Source: Pararhodobacter zhoushanensis (GTDB lineage: Bacteria; Pseudomonadota; Alphaproteobacteria; Rhodobacterales; Rhodobacteraceae). From it: a DNA stretch of 64,000 nt. A program made the translations under genes and the position numbers. The stretch lies in contig NZ_JAPDFL010000001.1 of assembly GCF_025949695.1 (NCBI RefSeq), positions 912,001 through 976,000 on the forward strand. Direction: 5' to 3'. This document shows positions 35,029-42,596 of the stretch, one piece after another. Positions within the stretch are counted from its first letter, which is position 1, and each line of letters begins with the position of its first letter. The notes beneath the pieces were generated by a model. The model saw only the letters and a list, made by a program, of their open reading frames with translations. It did not search any database and was not told where the DNA came from.

Positions 35029-36800
35029 CGCGTTTGCGGCCGCATATCCGCCGGGTCGATCCCCGCCACCACCACCGGCTTTTTCATCGCGTCGCGGCGG
35101 AACGGCTCGCCCAGTTCCTGATTGATCAGCGCCTCGATCAGCGTGGTCTTACCGTGGGTCATCTGATCGTCCACCGCCTTGGCCAGCGCCGCCGTCAGTT
35201 CGTCCATCGTCCGGGCCTGCACGCCTTGCAGCCCGCAGGCCTGCGCGATGCCCGCATAGCTCACACCCTCGTCCAGCTCGGTGCCGACGAAATTGTCATC
35301 GTACCATAGGGTCGAGTTGCGCTTTTCCGCACCCCATTGGTAGTTGCGGAAGACCACCATGGTGATCGCGGGCCACTCAGGCCGCCCAATCGCCGTCAGT
35401 TCCGTCACCGCGATGCCGAACGCGCCGTCCCCGGCAAAGCCGACGACCGGCACATCGGGGCAGCCGATCTTGGCACCGACGATGGAGGGCAGGCCATAGC
35501 CACAGGGCCCGAACAGACCCGGCGCCAGATATTTTCGCCCCTCGTCAAAGCTGGGATAGGCGTTGCCAATGGCGCAGTTGTTGCCGATGTCGGACGAGAT
35601 GATCGCCTCTTTCGGCAGCGCCGACTGGATCGCGCGCCACGCCATGCGCGGGCTCATCCACTCGGGCTTGGCGTCGCGGGCGCGCTGGTTCCAGCTGGTG
35701 CCGACGTCGTCATCCTCATGGTCCATCGAAGCCAGTTGCTGCGCCCAGGCCGATTTCTTCTGCCCGATGGCCGCTTTGCGGTCTGCGCGCCCCGCATCGC
35801 CCGCGTGATCGCCCAGTTGTGCAAGGATTTCACTGGCCACCGCCTTGGCGTCGCCGACAATGCCCACGGCGACCTTCTTGGTCAGGCCGATCCGGTCGGG
35901 GTTGATGTCGACCTGAATGATCTTCGCGTCTTTGGGCCAGTAATCCATCCCGTACCCCGGCAGGGTCGAGAACGGGTTGAGCCGGGTGCCAAGGCACAGC
36001 ACCACATCGGCCTGCGCGATCAGTTCCATGCCCGCCTTGCTGCCGTTATAGCCCAAGGGCCCCGCGAACAGCGGATGCGAGCCGGGGAAGGCGTCGTTGT
36101 GCTGGTAGCCGACGCAAACCGGCGCATCCAGCCGCTCGGCCAGCGCCATCGAGGCCGGGATCGCCCCGCCCAGCACCACGCCCGCGCCGTTCAGGATCAC
36201 CGGGAATTTCGCATCCGACAGCAGTTTGGCGGCTTGCGCGACAGCCGAGGCACCCCCGGCAGGCCGTTCAAATTCCACCACGGCGGGCAGCTCGATGTCG
36301 ATCACCTGCGTCCAGTAATCGCGCGGGATGTTGATCTGCGCCGGGGCGGAATGGCGGTGCGCGTTCAGGATCACCCGGTTGAGCACCTCGGCGATGCGCG
36401 ACGGATCGCGGACCTCTTCCTGATAGGCGACCATGTCCTTGAACAGCGCCATCTGCTCGACTTCCTGAAAGCCACCCTGTCCGATGGTCTTGTTGGCCGC
36501 CTGCGGGGTGATCAGCAGCAGCGGCGAATGGTTCCAGTAGGCGGTTTTCACCGCCGTCACGAAATTGGTGATCCCCGGCCCGTTCTGCGCGATCATCATG
36601 CTCATCTTGCCCGAGGCGCGGGTATAGCCATCGGCCATCATCCCGCCCGACCCTTCATGCGCGCAGTCCCAGAAGGTGATCCCGGCGCGGGGGAACAGGT
36701 CGGAAATCGGCATGAACGCCGAACCGATGATGCCAAAGGCATGTTCGATCCCGTGGCGCTGGAGCACTTTGACAAAGGCTTCCTCGGTGGTCATTCGCAT
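35025..36800 (-). CDS. xsc: Sulfoacetaldehyde acetyltransferase
   Basis: A 591-aa thiamine-diphosphate enzyme that converts sulfoacetaldehyde and phosphate to acetyl phosphate and sulfite. Family marks include the start MTTEEAFVKVLQRHGIEHAFGIIGSAF (read in two parts), the ThDP-glutamate region DCAHEGSGGMMADG, TPQAANKTIGQGGFQEVEQ, and the ThDP/Mg motif GDGAFGIA...NYQWGAEKRN near residue 500. ATG 36800 has AAGGA 8 nt upstream. Tandem CTGG repeats lie 75-108 bp before the start. It heads an xsc-tauE operon. Confidence 0.95.
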   Translation of the reverse strand: MRMTTEEAFVKVLQRHGIEHAFGIIGSAFMPISDLFPRAGITFWDCAHEGSGGMMADGYTRASGKMSMMIAQNGPGITNFVTAVKTAYWNHSPLLLITPQAANKTIGQGGFQEVEQMALFKDMVAYQEEVRDPSRIAEVLNRVILNAHRHSAPAQINIPRDYWTQVIDIELPAVVEFERPAGGASAVAQAAKLLSDAKFPVILNGAGVVLGGAIPASMALAERLDAPVCVGYQHNDAFPGSHPLFAGPLGYNGSKAGMELIAQADVVLCLGTRLNPFSTLPGYGMDYWPKDAKIIQVDINPDRIGLTKKVAVGIVGDAKAVASEILAQLGDHAGDAGRADRKAAIGQKKSAWAQQLASMDHEDDDVGTSWNQRARDAKPEWMSPRMAWRAIQSALPKEAIISSDIGNNCAIGNAYPSFDEGRKYLAPGLFGPCGYGLPSIVGAKIGCPDVPVVGFAGDGAFGIAVTELTAIGRPEWPAITMVVFRNYQWGAEKRNSTLWYDDNFVGTELDEGVSYAGIAQACGLQGVQARTMDELTAALAKAVDDQMTHGKTTLIEALINQELGEPFRRDAMKKPVVVAGIDPADMRPQTR

Positions 36801-36875
36801 CGGTATGGTCCTTGAAACAAAAAACGCAGCGCAGCGTCGGTTAACGGTCACACTGCGGGAAGGCAGGGGTAAAGG

Positions 36876-36908
36876 TTAGGGCCAGCCGGGGGCGATGAAT
36901 AGAGCCAG
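36876..36908 (-). promoter_or_regulatory. TauR-type direct repeats upstream of xsc
   Basis: On the minus strand CTGGCTCTAT (36908-36899) is followed by CTGGCCCTAA (36885-36876), start to start 23 bp. The tauR-tpa gap carries the same arrangement with the same spacing. The form matches the direct repeat CTGGACYTAA that I recall as the TauR site in Rhodobacter capsulatus. Confidence 0.75.
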
Positions 36909-36960
36909 AATGCGGAAGCTGGTGGTTCTCTTGGCAAGGGGGCTTTGCTATCCCTAAAGG

Positions 36961-37713
36961 ATGAAGCAACCCGCCCCCTCGTACATCCTGTGCACCGCGC
37001 CGCGCAGCGGCAGCACGCTCCTGTGCAGCCTGCTGGCCGCCAGCGGGGTCGCCGGTGCGCCTGAGTCGTATTTTCACGGGCCGTTGGTGTCGGATTGGGC
37101 GGCAGAGGTGGGGCTGAGCCTGCGCCCCAGTGACGACAGCCTGCCCACCCTGCGCACTGTCTTTGCCGCGATTCTGCGCGAGGGAACGGCTGGCACCGGC
37201 GTCTTCGGCCTGCGCCTGCAACGCGGCAGCGTGGACACGGCCATGGCCCAACTGGACCGCCTTTTCCCCGGTCACGCCACCGATGCCGCCCGCCTCAACG
37301 CGGCCTTCGGCGCGCCGCGCTACGTGCATTTGCGCCGTTCCGATACGCTGGGGCAGGCGATCTCGCGCGTGCGGGCCGAGCAGACCGGGCTCTGGCACCG
37401 CGCAGCGGATGGATCGGAGCTGGAGCGCCTCGCCCCGCCCGCCGCGCCGGTCTATGACCGCGCCCGGATCGCCGCCGCGCTGGCCGAGGGCGAGCGGCTG
37501 ACTGCGGAATGGGACGACTGGTTCGCGCAGCAGGGCATTGTGCCCCTGCGCGTGAGCTATGAAGACCTCTCCGCCGATCCGCAGGCCACCCTTGCCCGCG
37601 TGCTTGGCCACATCGGCCAGAACGCCGCCCGCGCGCGCGGCGTCGCGCCGGGCACCGCGCAGCTTGCCGATGCCGTCAGCGACGACTGGCGCGCGCGGTT
37701 TCTGGCAGGCTAA
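36961..37713 (+). CDS. Stf0-family sulfotransferase
   Basis: A 250-aa PAPS-dependent sulfotransferase resembling Stf0 (trehalose sulfotransferase). The PAPS 5'-phosphosulfate loop is CTAPRSGSTLLCSLL (residues 11-25), a second conserved block is RYVHLRRSDTLGQAISRVRAEQTG (read in parts, near 125-147), and a late segment reads RVSYEDLSADP. The acceptor is unknown. It is divergent from xsc and shares the gap that holds the TauR-type repeats, so it may respond to taurine too. Confidence 0.82.
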   Translation: MKQPAPSYILCTAPRSGSTLLCSLLAASGVAGAPESYFHGPLVSDWAAEVGLSLRPSDDSLPTLRTVFAAILREGTAGTGVFGLRLQRGSVDTAMAQLDRLFPGHATDAARLNAAFGAPRYVHLRRSDTLGQAISRVRAEQTGLWHRAADGSELERLAPPAAPVYDRARIAAALAEGERLTAEWDDWFAQQGIVPLRVSYEDLSADPQATLARVLGHIGQNAARARGVAPGTAQLADAVSDDWRARFLAG

Positions 37714-37721
37714 CTTGGCGC

Positions 37722-37752
37722 TTGACCTAGAGTGCGCTCGAACCCGTATCTG
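37722..37752 (+). promoter_or_regulatory. MerR-type promoter with 19-bp spacer
   Basis: TTGACC (37722-37727) and TATCTG (37747-37752) are separated by 19 nt, the long spacer typical of promoters that MerR proteins activate by DNA twisting. The spacer contains a partial dyad (GAG-TGCG-CTC). It lies 28 bp before the merR-type ATG, so the regulator probably controls its own operon. Confidence 0.7.
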
Positions 37753-37780
37753 TACCGGCGTCGAGACGAAAGACAGACGC

Positions 37781-38173
37781 ATGAAGATTGCCGACCTTGC
37801 CAGACGCACAGACCTCAGTGTCCACACGATCCGCTATTACGAGCGGATCGGGCTGTTGCCCTATGCCGACCGCGATGCCTCGGGGCACCGCGATTATGAC
37901 GCCGAGATCCTGACGTGGATCACGTTCCTGTCGCGGCTCAAGACCACCGGCATGCCGATCCGCGAGATGCTGCGCTACGCGGCCCTGCGTGAAGAAGGCC
38001 CGCACACCGGCCCGCAACGCCGCGCGCTGCTGGAGGCGCACCGTGACGCAGTGCGCGCCCGGCTGGCTGAGCTGCAAACCTGTCTCACGGTCCTCGATGC
38101 CAAGATCGGCGGCTATGCCGAGGATGAAGAGAGGCTGAAAATCTATGACCCATCAACCACAAACCCGCCTTGA
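37781..38173 (+). CDS. MerR family transcriptional regulator
   Basis: A 130-aa regulator. The N-terminal winged helix reads MKIADLARRTDLSVHTIRYYERIGLLP, the MerR hallmark, followed by a coiled-coil dimer helix. There is no metal-binding cysteine set, so it belongs with small-molecule-responsive or stress-type members. It overlaps the next gene by 29 bp, which ties the two together. Confidence 0.9.
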   Translation: MKIADLARRTDLSVHTIRYYERIGLLPYADRDASGHRDYDAEILTWITFLSRLKTTGMPIREMLRYAALREEGPHTGPQRRALLEAHRDAVRARLAELQTCLTVLDAKIGGYAEDEERLKIYDPSTTNPP

Positions 38174-38534
38174 ACGCGGCACGCAGGCGCTGGCGCAGAT
38201 CGACGGCGAAGCCGGTGAGGCGGTGATCGCTTCGCTGGCCGACATCGCCCCTGACTTTGCCACGCTGCTGCTGGAGTTCCCCTTTGGCGACATCTACACC
38301 CGCCCCGGTCTGGACCTGCGCGCGCGTGAGGTTGCCACCATTGCAGCCCTCGCCGCGATGGGCACGGCGCAACCGCAGCTCAAGGTGCATATCGCGGCGG
38401 GGCTGAATGTCGGCCTGACCCGCGACGAGATTGTCGAGATCCTGATGCAGATGGCGGTTTACGCCGGCTTTCCCGCCGCGCTGAACGGACTTTTCGCCGC
38501 GAAAGAGGTGTTTGCGCAGCGCGACGCGGCCTAG
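38145..38534 (+). CDS. Carboxymuconolactone decarboxylase family protein
   Basis: A 129-aa all-helical protein resembling 4-carboxymuconolactone decarboxylase. Family marks are LDLRAREVATIAALAAMG and QLKVHIAAGLNVGLTRDEIVEILMQ (read in parts, near residues 79-103), including the conserved histidine in KVHI. The redox CxxC of AhpD-type members is absent, so peroxidase activity is unlikely. Control by the overlapping MerR gene suggests an inducible detoxification role, which is inference. Its TAG overlaps the convergent Nudix stop. Confidence 0.85.
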   Translation: MTHQPQTRLERGTQALAQIDGEAGEAVIASLADIAPDFATLLLEFPFGDIYTRPGLDLRAREVATIAALAAMGTAQPQLKVHIAAGLNVGLTRDEIVEILMQMAVYAGFPAALNGLFAAKEVFAQRDAA

Positions 38535-39025
38535 ACGAACTGGAACTGCCCGGTTTCCCGCCATGCCCGGAAATAGGCAAAGGCGGGAAATTCCGGCGGG
38601 CTGAAGCTGGCCTTATCGATGGCCTCGGGCGCGACGAAGCGGAACGCATCCGCCTCGCCGTCGTTCGAGCCGATCACCGTCCCCGCCGCCAGCCGCGCTG
38701 TGGCCAGCACCGAGACATTCTGGATCTGGTCGCCATTGGGGTAGGTGTAGCACTCAACGGCGGGGTTCGAGGACAGGCCGAACACCTGCACATCCTCGAG
38801 CGTGGCGTTGGTCTCTTCCTTGGCCTCGCGGTGGATCGCGTCCATCAGCGACTCGCCCAGTTCCAGCGAGCCGGCGGGCAGGCCCCAGTCGCCGGTATCG
38901 CTGCGTTTCAGGATCAGGATGCGGCCCTCGGCGTCCTCGATCAGCACGCGCACGCCGATCACCAGCAGCGGGCGGCTGCCGACATGGGCGCGCAACTGGC
39001 CCAGATAGCTTTCTGCAAAACTCAA
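38531..39025 (-). CDS. Nudix hydrolase
   Basis: A 164-aa Nudix protein. The box is GSLELGESLMDAIHREAKEET (read in parts, near residues 51-72), with the RExxEE core intact. The preceding strand RILILKRSDTGDWGLPAG is typical. The substrate cannot be predicted; the C-terminal half (VECYTYPNGDQIQNVSV) resembles ADP-ribose/NADH-class members. It lies 21 bp downstream of tauR in the same direction and may share its transcript. Confidence 0.85.
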   Translation of the reverse strand: MSFAESYLGQLRAHVGSRPLLVIGVRVLIEDAEGRILILKRSDTGDWGLPAGSLELGESLMDAIHREAKEETNATLEDVQVFGLSSNPAVECYTYPNGDQIQNVSVLATARLAAGTVIGSNDGEADAFRFVAPEAIDKASFSPPEFPAFAYFRAWRETGQFQFV

Positions 39026-39046
39026 CGCGTCTTCCTTTTTGGCAGG

Positions 39047-40546
39047 TCAGCCCGCGCGGCTTGTGCGCTGGCCCTGCGGGGTCATGGCACGGGTGCGGCG
39101 GGCGATACGGGCGATGCCCTCGGCGATGCGGTCCTGCGTGATCGACGAATAGGCGATGCGGTAGCACCGGTCATTCCCCAGCGATTCGCCAAAGAACGGC
39201 CCGCCCGGTTCGATCAGGACCGAATCCGCGCGCAGGGCCTGTGACAGTTCGGTCGCGCTGACCCCGTCGGGCGTGCGCATCCACAGGCTGGACCCACCAT
39301 CCCCCGCCGCGCCGGCAATCGTCAGCCCTTCGGCCCGCACGGCGGCCAGCATCACGGCCCGGCGGGCGGCGAAGGCGCGGGTCAGGCGGCGCAGCATGGC
39401 GTCGTAATGGCCCAGCGACAGGAAATGCGCGGCGGCGCGTTGCAGCAGGCCGGGCGGGTGACGCAGTACCGTGGCGCGCAGGGCGCGGGCCTCGCGGATG
39501 AATTCCGCCGGGCCGACCAGAAAGCCCAGCCGCAAGCCGGGGAACATGGATTTCGAGAAGCTGCCGATGTGGATAACCCGCCCCTCGCGATCCAGCGATT
39601 TCAGCGCGGGCAGGGGCGCGCGGTCGTGGCTGATCTCGAATTCGTAATCATCCTCGATCACCAGAAGGCCCCGCGCATTGGCGACCACAAGCAGTGCATG
39701 GCGGGCTTCAAGCGGCATGGTCGCGCCGGTGGGGCAGTGGTGCGACGGGGTGCAGAACAGCACATCCATCCCTTCGGGCAGCGCATCCGGCTCCAACCCG
39801 CGCGGCCCCACGGGGATGCCGGTCACCTTGCAACGGGTCTGGTTCAGGATGTCGCGCAGGCCGGGATAGCCCGGCTCTTCGATCCCCGCGTTGCGGCGCT
39901 GGTTCAGCAGCAGCTGCGCGGTCAGCCACAGGGCATTCTGCGCGCCCAGCGTCACCAGGATCTCATCCCCGCGCGCCAGAATTCCGCGCCGGGGCAGGGT
40001 GTGGCGGGCGATGTATTCCAACAGGCCGGGGTCGTCCTGTTCGAACTGGTCATCGGTCATGCGGGCGAAATCGCGCTGACCCAGCGCCTGAATCATGCAG
40101 CCGCGCCAGTTGGCGTGATCGAACAGCTCAGGGTCGGCCTGCCCATAGACAAACGGATAGCGAAACTCGCGCCAGTTGCGGGGTTTGCCCATGTTCAGCT
40201 GCCCGCTGGCGGGCCGGTGCCCCAGTGCGCGCGCCCAGTCCACAACATCGGTGCCGCGCGCACCCGGCTGCGGGAAATCGCCGGGCTGCGGCGCGCTGTC
40301 GGACACGAAATACCCCGACCGGCCGCGCGCCCGCAGGTAGTCGTCGGCAACCAGATCCGCATAGGCCAGCGTCACGGTGATTCGGCTCACGCCCAGATGC
40401 TCGGCCAGTCGTCGGCTGGACGGCATCCGCTCGCCGGGGCGCAGACGGCCCGCCAGAATGCCCTCGGCCACCATCTGCCGGATGCGGCTTTGCAGGGTTC
40501 CGCTGTGCTGCGGATCGAGAAGAAAACACTCGACCGAAATGGTCAT
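39047..40546 (-). CDS. tauR: MocR-type (GntR/aminotransferase) regulator of taurine catabolism
   Basis: A 499-aa MocR/PdxR-family protein. The N-terminal GntR winged helix reads MPSSRRLAEHLGVSRITVTLAYADL (read in parts, near residues 40-64). The long C-terminal domain has the class I aminotransferase fold with the PLP lysine in GSFSKSMFPGLRLGFL. It is divergent from tpa with tandem CTGG repeats in the gap, the same layout as TauR of Rhodobacter, which activates tpa when taurine is present. The symbol rests on this context. The repeats sit 37-69 bp before its own ATG, suggesting autoregulation. Confidence 0.85.
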   Translation of the reverse strand: MTISVECFLLDPQHSGTLQSRIRQMVAEGILAGRLRPGERMPSSRRLAEHLGVSRITVTLAYADLVADDYLRARGRSGYFVSDSAPQPGDFPQPGARGTDVVDWARALGHRPASGQLNMGKPRNWREFRYPFVYGQADPELFDHANWRGCMIQALGQRDFARMTDDQFEQDDPGLLEYIARHTLPRRGILARGDEILVTLGAQNALWLTAQLLLNQRRNAGIEEPGYPGLRDILNQTRCKVTGIPVGPRGLEPDALPEGMDVLFCTPSHHCPTGATMPLEARHALLVVANARGLLVIEDDYEFEISHDRAPLPALKSLDREGRVIHIGSFSKSMFPGLRLGFLVGPAEFIREARALRATVLRHPPGLLQRAAAHFLSLGHYDAMLRRLTRAFAARRAVMLAAVRAEGLTIAGAAGDGGSSLWMRTPDGVSATELSQALRADSVLIEPGGPFFGESLGNDRCYRIAYSSITQDRIAEGIARIARRTRAMTPQGQRTSRAG

Positions 40547-40582
40547 CAATCAGGTCCGATTTTTTGCTGAGTCTAGCGTTTT

Positions 40583-40617
40583 CTGGTGCTATGGATAGGG
40601 GGTCTCTGGCCCTATCC
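40583..40617 (+). promoter_or_regulatory. TauR-type direct repeats between tauR and tpa
   Basis: CTGGTGCTAT (40583-40592) and CTGGCCCTAT (40606-40615) are direct repeats with 23-bp start-to-start spacing, about two helical turns. An overlapping perfect inverted repeat GGATAGGG (40593-40600) / CCCTATCC (40610-40617) adds dyad symmetry. The site is 63 bp upstream of the tpa ATG. Confidence 0.75.
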
Positions 40618-40678
40618 GCGACGGTGCATTACAGCCAGAGTGAATCTTTATGATCAAATCTCGCCAAGGAGTCGTCCC

Positions 40679-42055
40679 ATGGACACCGCGACCTTCAACG
40701 ATATCGGTGCCGTGGTCGAAGCCGACCGCGCGCATGTGTGGCATCACCTGACCCAGCACAAGGCGTTCGAGACCATCGATCCCCGCGTCGTGGTTGAAGG
40801 CAAGGGCCTGCGCGTCTGGGATGCGACCGGGCGCGAAACGCTGGATGCCGTGTCGGGCGGCGTGTGGACGGTCAACGTGGGCTATGGCCGCGAGAGCATC
40901 GCCAATGCGGTGCGCGATCAGCTGCTGAAGATGAACTATTTCGCCGGGGCGGCGGGCTCGGTTCCCGGTGCGATCTTTGCGCAGATGCTGACCGACAAGA
41001 TGCCGGGGCTGACCCGCGTCTACTATTCCAACTCGGGGTCCGAGGCGAACGAGAAGGCCTACAAGATGGTCCGCCAGATCGCCCATGCCAAGCATGGCGG
41101 CAAGAAGTGGAAGATCCTGTACCGCGAGCGGGATTACCACGGCACCACCATCGCCGCGCTGGCCTCGGGCGGGCAGGAAGAGCGCAAGTCGATGTATGGC
41201 CCGTTCCCTGAAGGGTTCATCCCCGTGCCGCATTGCCTTGAGTACCGCAGTCAGTGGGGCGATGTGGCCGATTACGGCCTGCGCGCCGCGAATGCGATTG
41301 AAGAGGTGATCCTGCGCGAAGGTGCCGATACTGTCGGCGCGATCATCCTTGAGCCGGTGACGGCGGGTGGCGGCGTCATCACCCCGCCCGAGGGCTACTG
41401 GCCCCGCGTGCAGGAAATCTGCAAGCAATACGGGCTTTTGCTGATCATCGACGAGGTGGTCTGCGGTGTGGGTCGCACCGGCAAATGGTTCGGCTATCAG
41501 CAATACGACATCCAGCCCGATATCGTGACCATGGCCAAGGGGCTGGCCTCGGGCTATGCCGCGATCAGCTGCACGGTGACGACCGAAGCGGTGTTCGAGA
41601 TGTTCAAGGATGCCGCCGATCCGATGGCGCATTTCCGCGATATCTCGACCTTCGGCGGCTGCACCGCTGGTCCGGCCGCAGCCATCGAGAACATGCGCAT
41701 CATCGAGGAAGAAGACCTGCTGGGCAACACCACCGCCATGGGTGAGCGGCTGATGGGCAACCTGCACAAGCTGATGGAAAAGCACAGCGTCATCGGTGAT
41801 GTGCGCGGCAAGGGCCTGTTCTGCGGGGCCGAGCTGGTCGCTGACCGCGCCACCAAGGAACCGATGGCCGAGAGCAAGGTGGCCGCCGTGGTCGCCGCGG
41901 TGATGAAACGCGGCGTGCAGATCGGCATGACCAACCGCTCGCTGCCCGGCTTCAACAACACGCTCTGCCTGTCGCCCGCGCTGATCGTCACGGCGGCGCA
42001 GATCGACCAGATCACCGACGCCATCGACGGGGCTTTGACCGAGGTTTGTGGCTAA
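40679..42055 (+). CDS. tpa: Taurine-pyruvate aminotransferase
   Basis: A 458-aa class III PLP aminotransferase that moves the amino group of taurine to pyruvate, giving sulfoacetaldehyde and alanine. It has the block YYSNSGSEANEKAYKM, the PLP aspartate in LLIIDEVVCGVGRTGK and the Schiff-base lysine in MAKGLASGY (Lys287). The identification as Tpa, rather than a related beta-alanine aminotransferase, rests on overall resemblance and on neighbouring tauR and xsc. AAGGAG lies 8 nt before ATG 40679. Confidence 0.93.
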   Translation: MDTATFNDIGAVVEADRAHVWHHLTQHKAFETIDPRVVVEGKGLRVWDATGRETLDAVSGGVWTVNVGYGRESIANAVRDQLLKMNYFAGAAGSVPGAIFAQMLTDKMPGLTRVYYSNSGSEANEKAYKMVRQIAHAKHGGKKWKILYRERDYHGTTIAALASGGQEERKSMYGPFPEGFIPVPHCLEYRSQWGDVADYGLRAANAIEEVILREGADTVGAIILEPVTAGGGVITPPEGYWPRVQEICKQYGLLLIIDEVVCGVGRTGKWFGYQQYDIQPDIVTMAKGLASGYAAISCTVTTEAVFEMFKDAADPMAHFRDISTFGGCTAGPAAAIENMRIIEEEDLLGNTTAMGERLMGNLHKLMEKHSVIGDVRGKGLFCGAELVADRATKEPMAESKVAAVVAAVMKRGVQIGMTNRSLPGFNNTLCLSPALIVTAAQIDQITDAIDGALTEVCG

Positions 42056-42122
42056 GGAGGCCTTTACCTTGCGACATGGATGCGCAACCTTGCCCGGAAA
42101 TTGACCGAGCAAGGGCGCAGAC

Positions 42123-42503
42123 ATGGACGACAAACCCGAAGGCGAGCTGACCCTGCAGACCGTCCCCTTTCCCGCGGATACCAACGGGGCGGGGGATATC
42201 TTTGGTGGGTGGGTGCTCAGCCAGATGGACATCGCTGCCGGAATGACCGCCGCGCGCCGTGCGCGCGGGCGCACCGCCACCGTCGCGATCAACGCCATGC
42301 GCTTTCATGCGCCGGTGATGGTGGGCGATCTGTTCACCGTCTACACGCGCATCGTCAGGGTCGGCACCACCTCGATCACCATCCACGTCGAGGCCTGGGT
42401 CGAGCGGCTTGAAACCGCGCAGCACCTGCGGGTGACCGAGGCTGATTTCACCTTTGTCGCGCTGCATTCCTCGGGTGTTAAGCGGCCGGTCCCACCGGAG
42501 TAA
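42123..42503 (+). CDS. Acyl-CoA thioesterase, YciA type
   Basis: A 126-aa hotdog-fold thioesterase that releases CoA from acyl-CoAs. Its marks are the family start PFPADTNGAGDIFGGWVLSQMD (read in parts, residues 15-36), with the catalytic aspartate in NGAGDIFGG, and ATVAINAMRFHAPVMVGD. The length is usual. It follows tpa by 67 bp in the same direction and may be co-transcribed, though no pathway link to taurine is evident. Confidence 0.88.
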   Translation: MDDKPEGELTLQTVPFPADTNGAGDIFGGWVLSQMDIAAGMTAARRARGRTATVAINAMRFHAPVMVGDLFTVYTRIVRVGTTSITIHVEAWVERLETAQHLRVTEADFTFVALHSSGVKRPVPPE

Positions 42504-42596
42504 CCCCGCCCGGGCGCCGGATTTTCTTGCGGCATCACCCGTCTGTTACATTCCTCGGCTACGCGCCGGGGGAACCCCTAACAGCCGGACCGCCCC

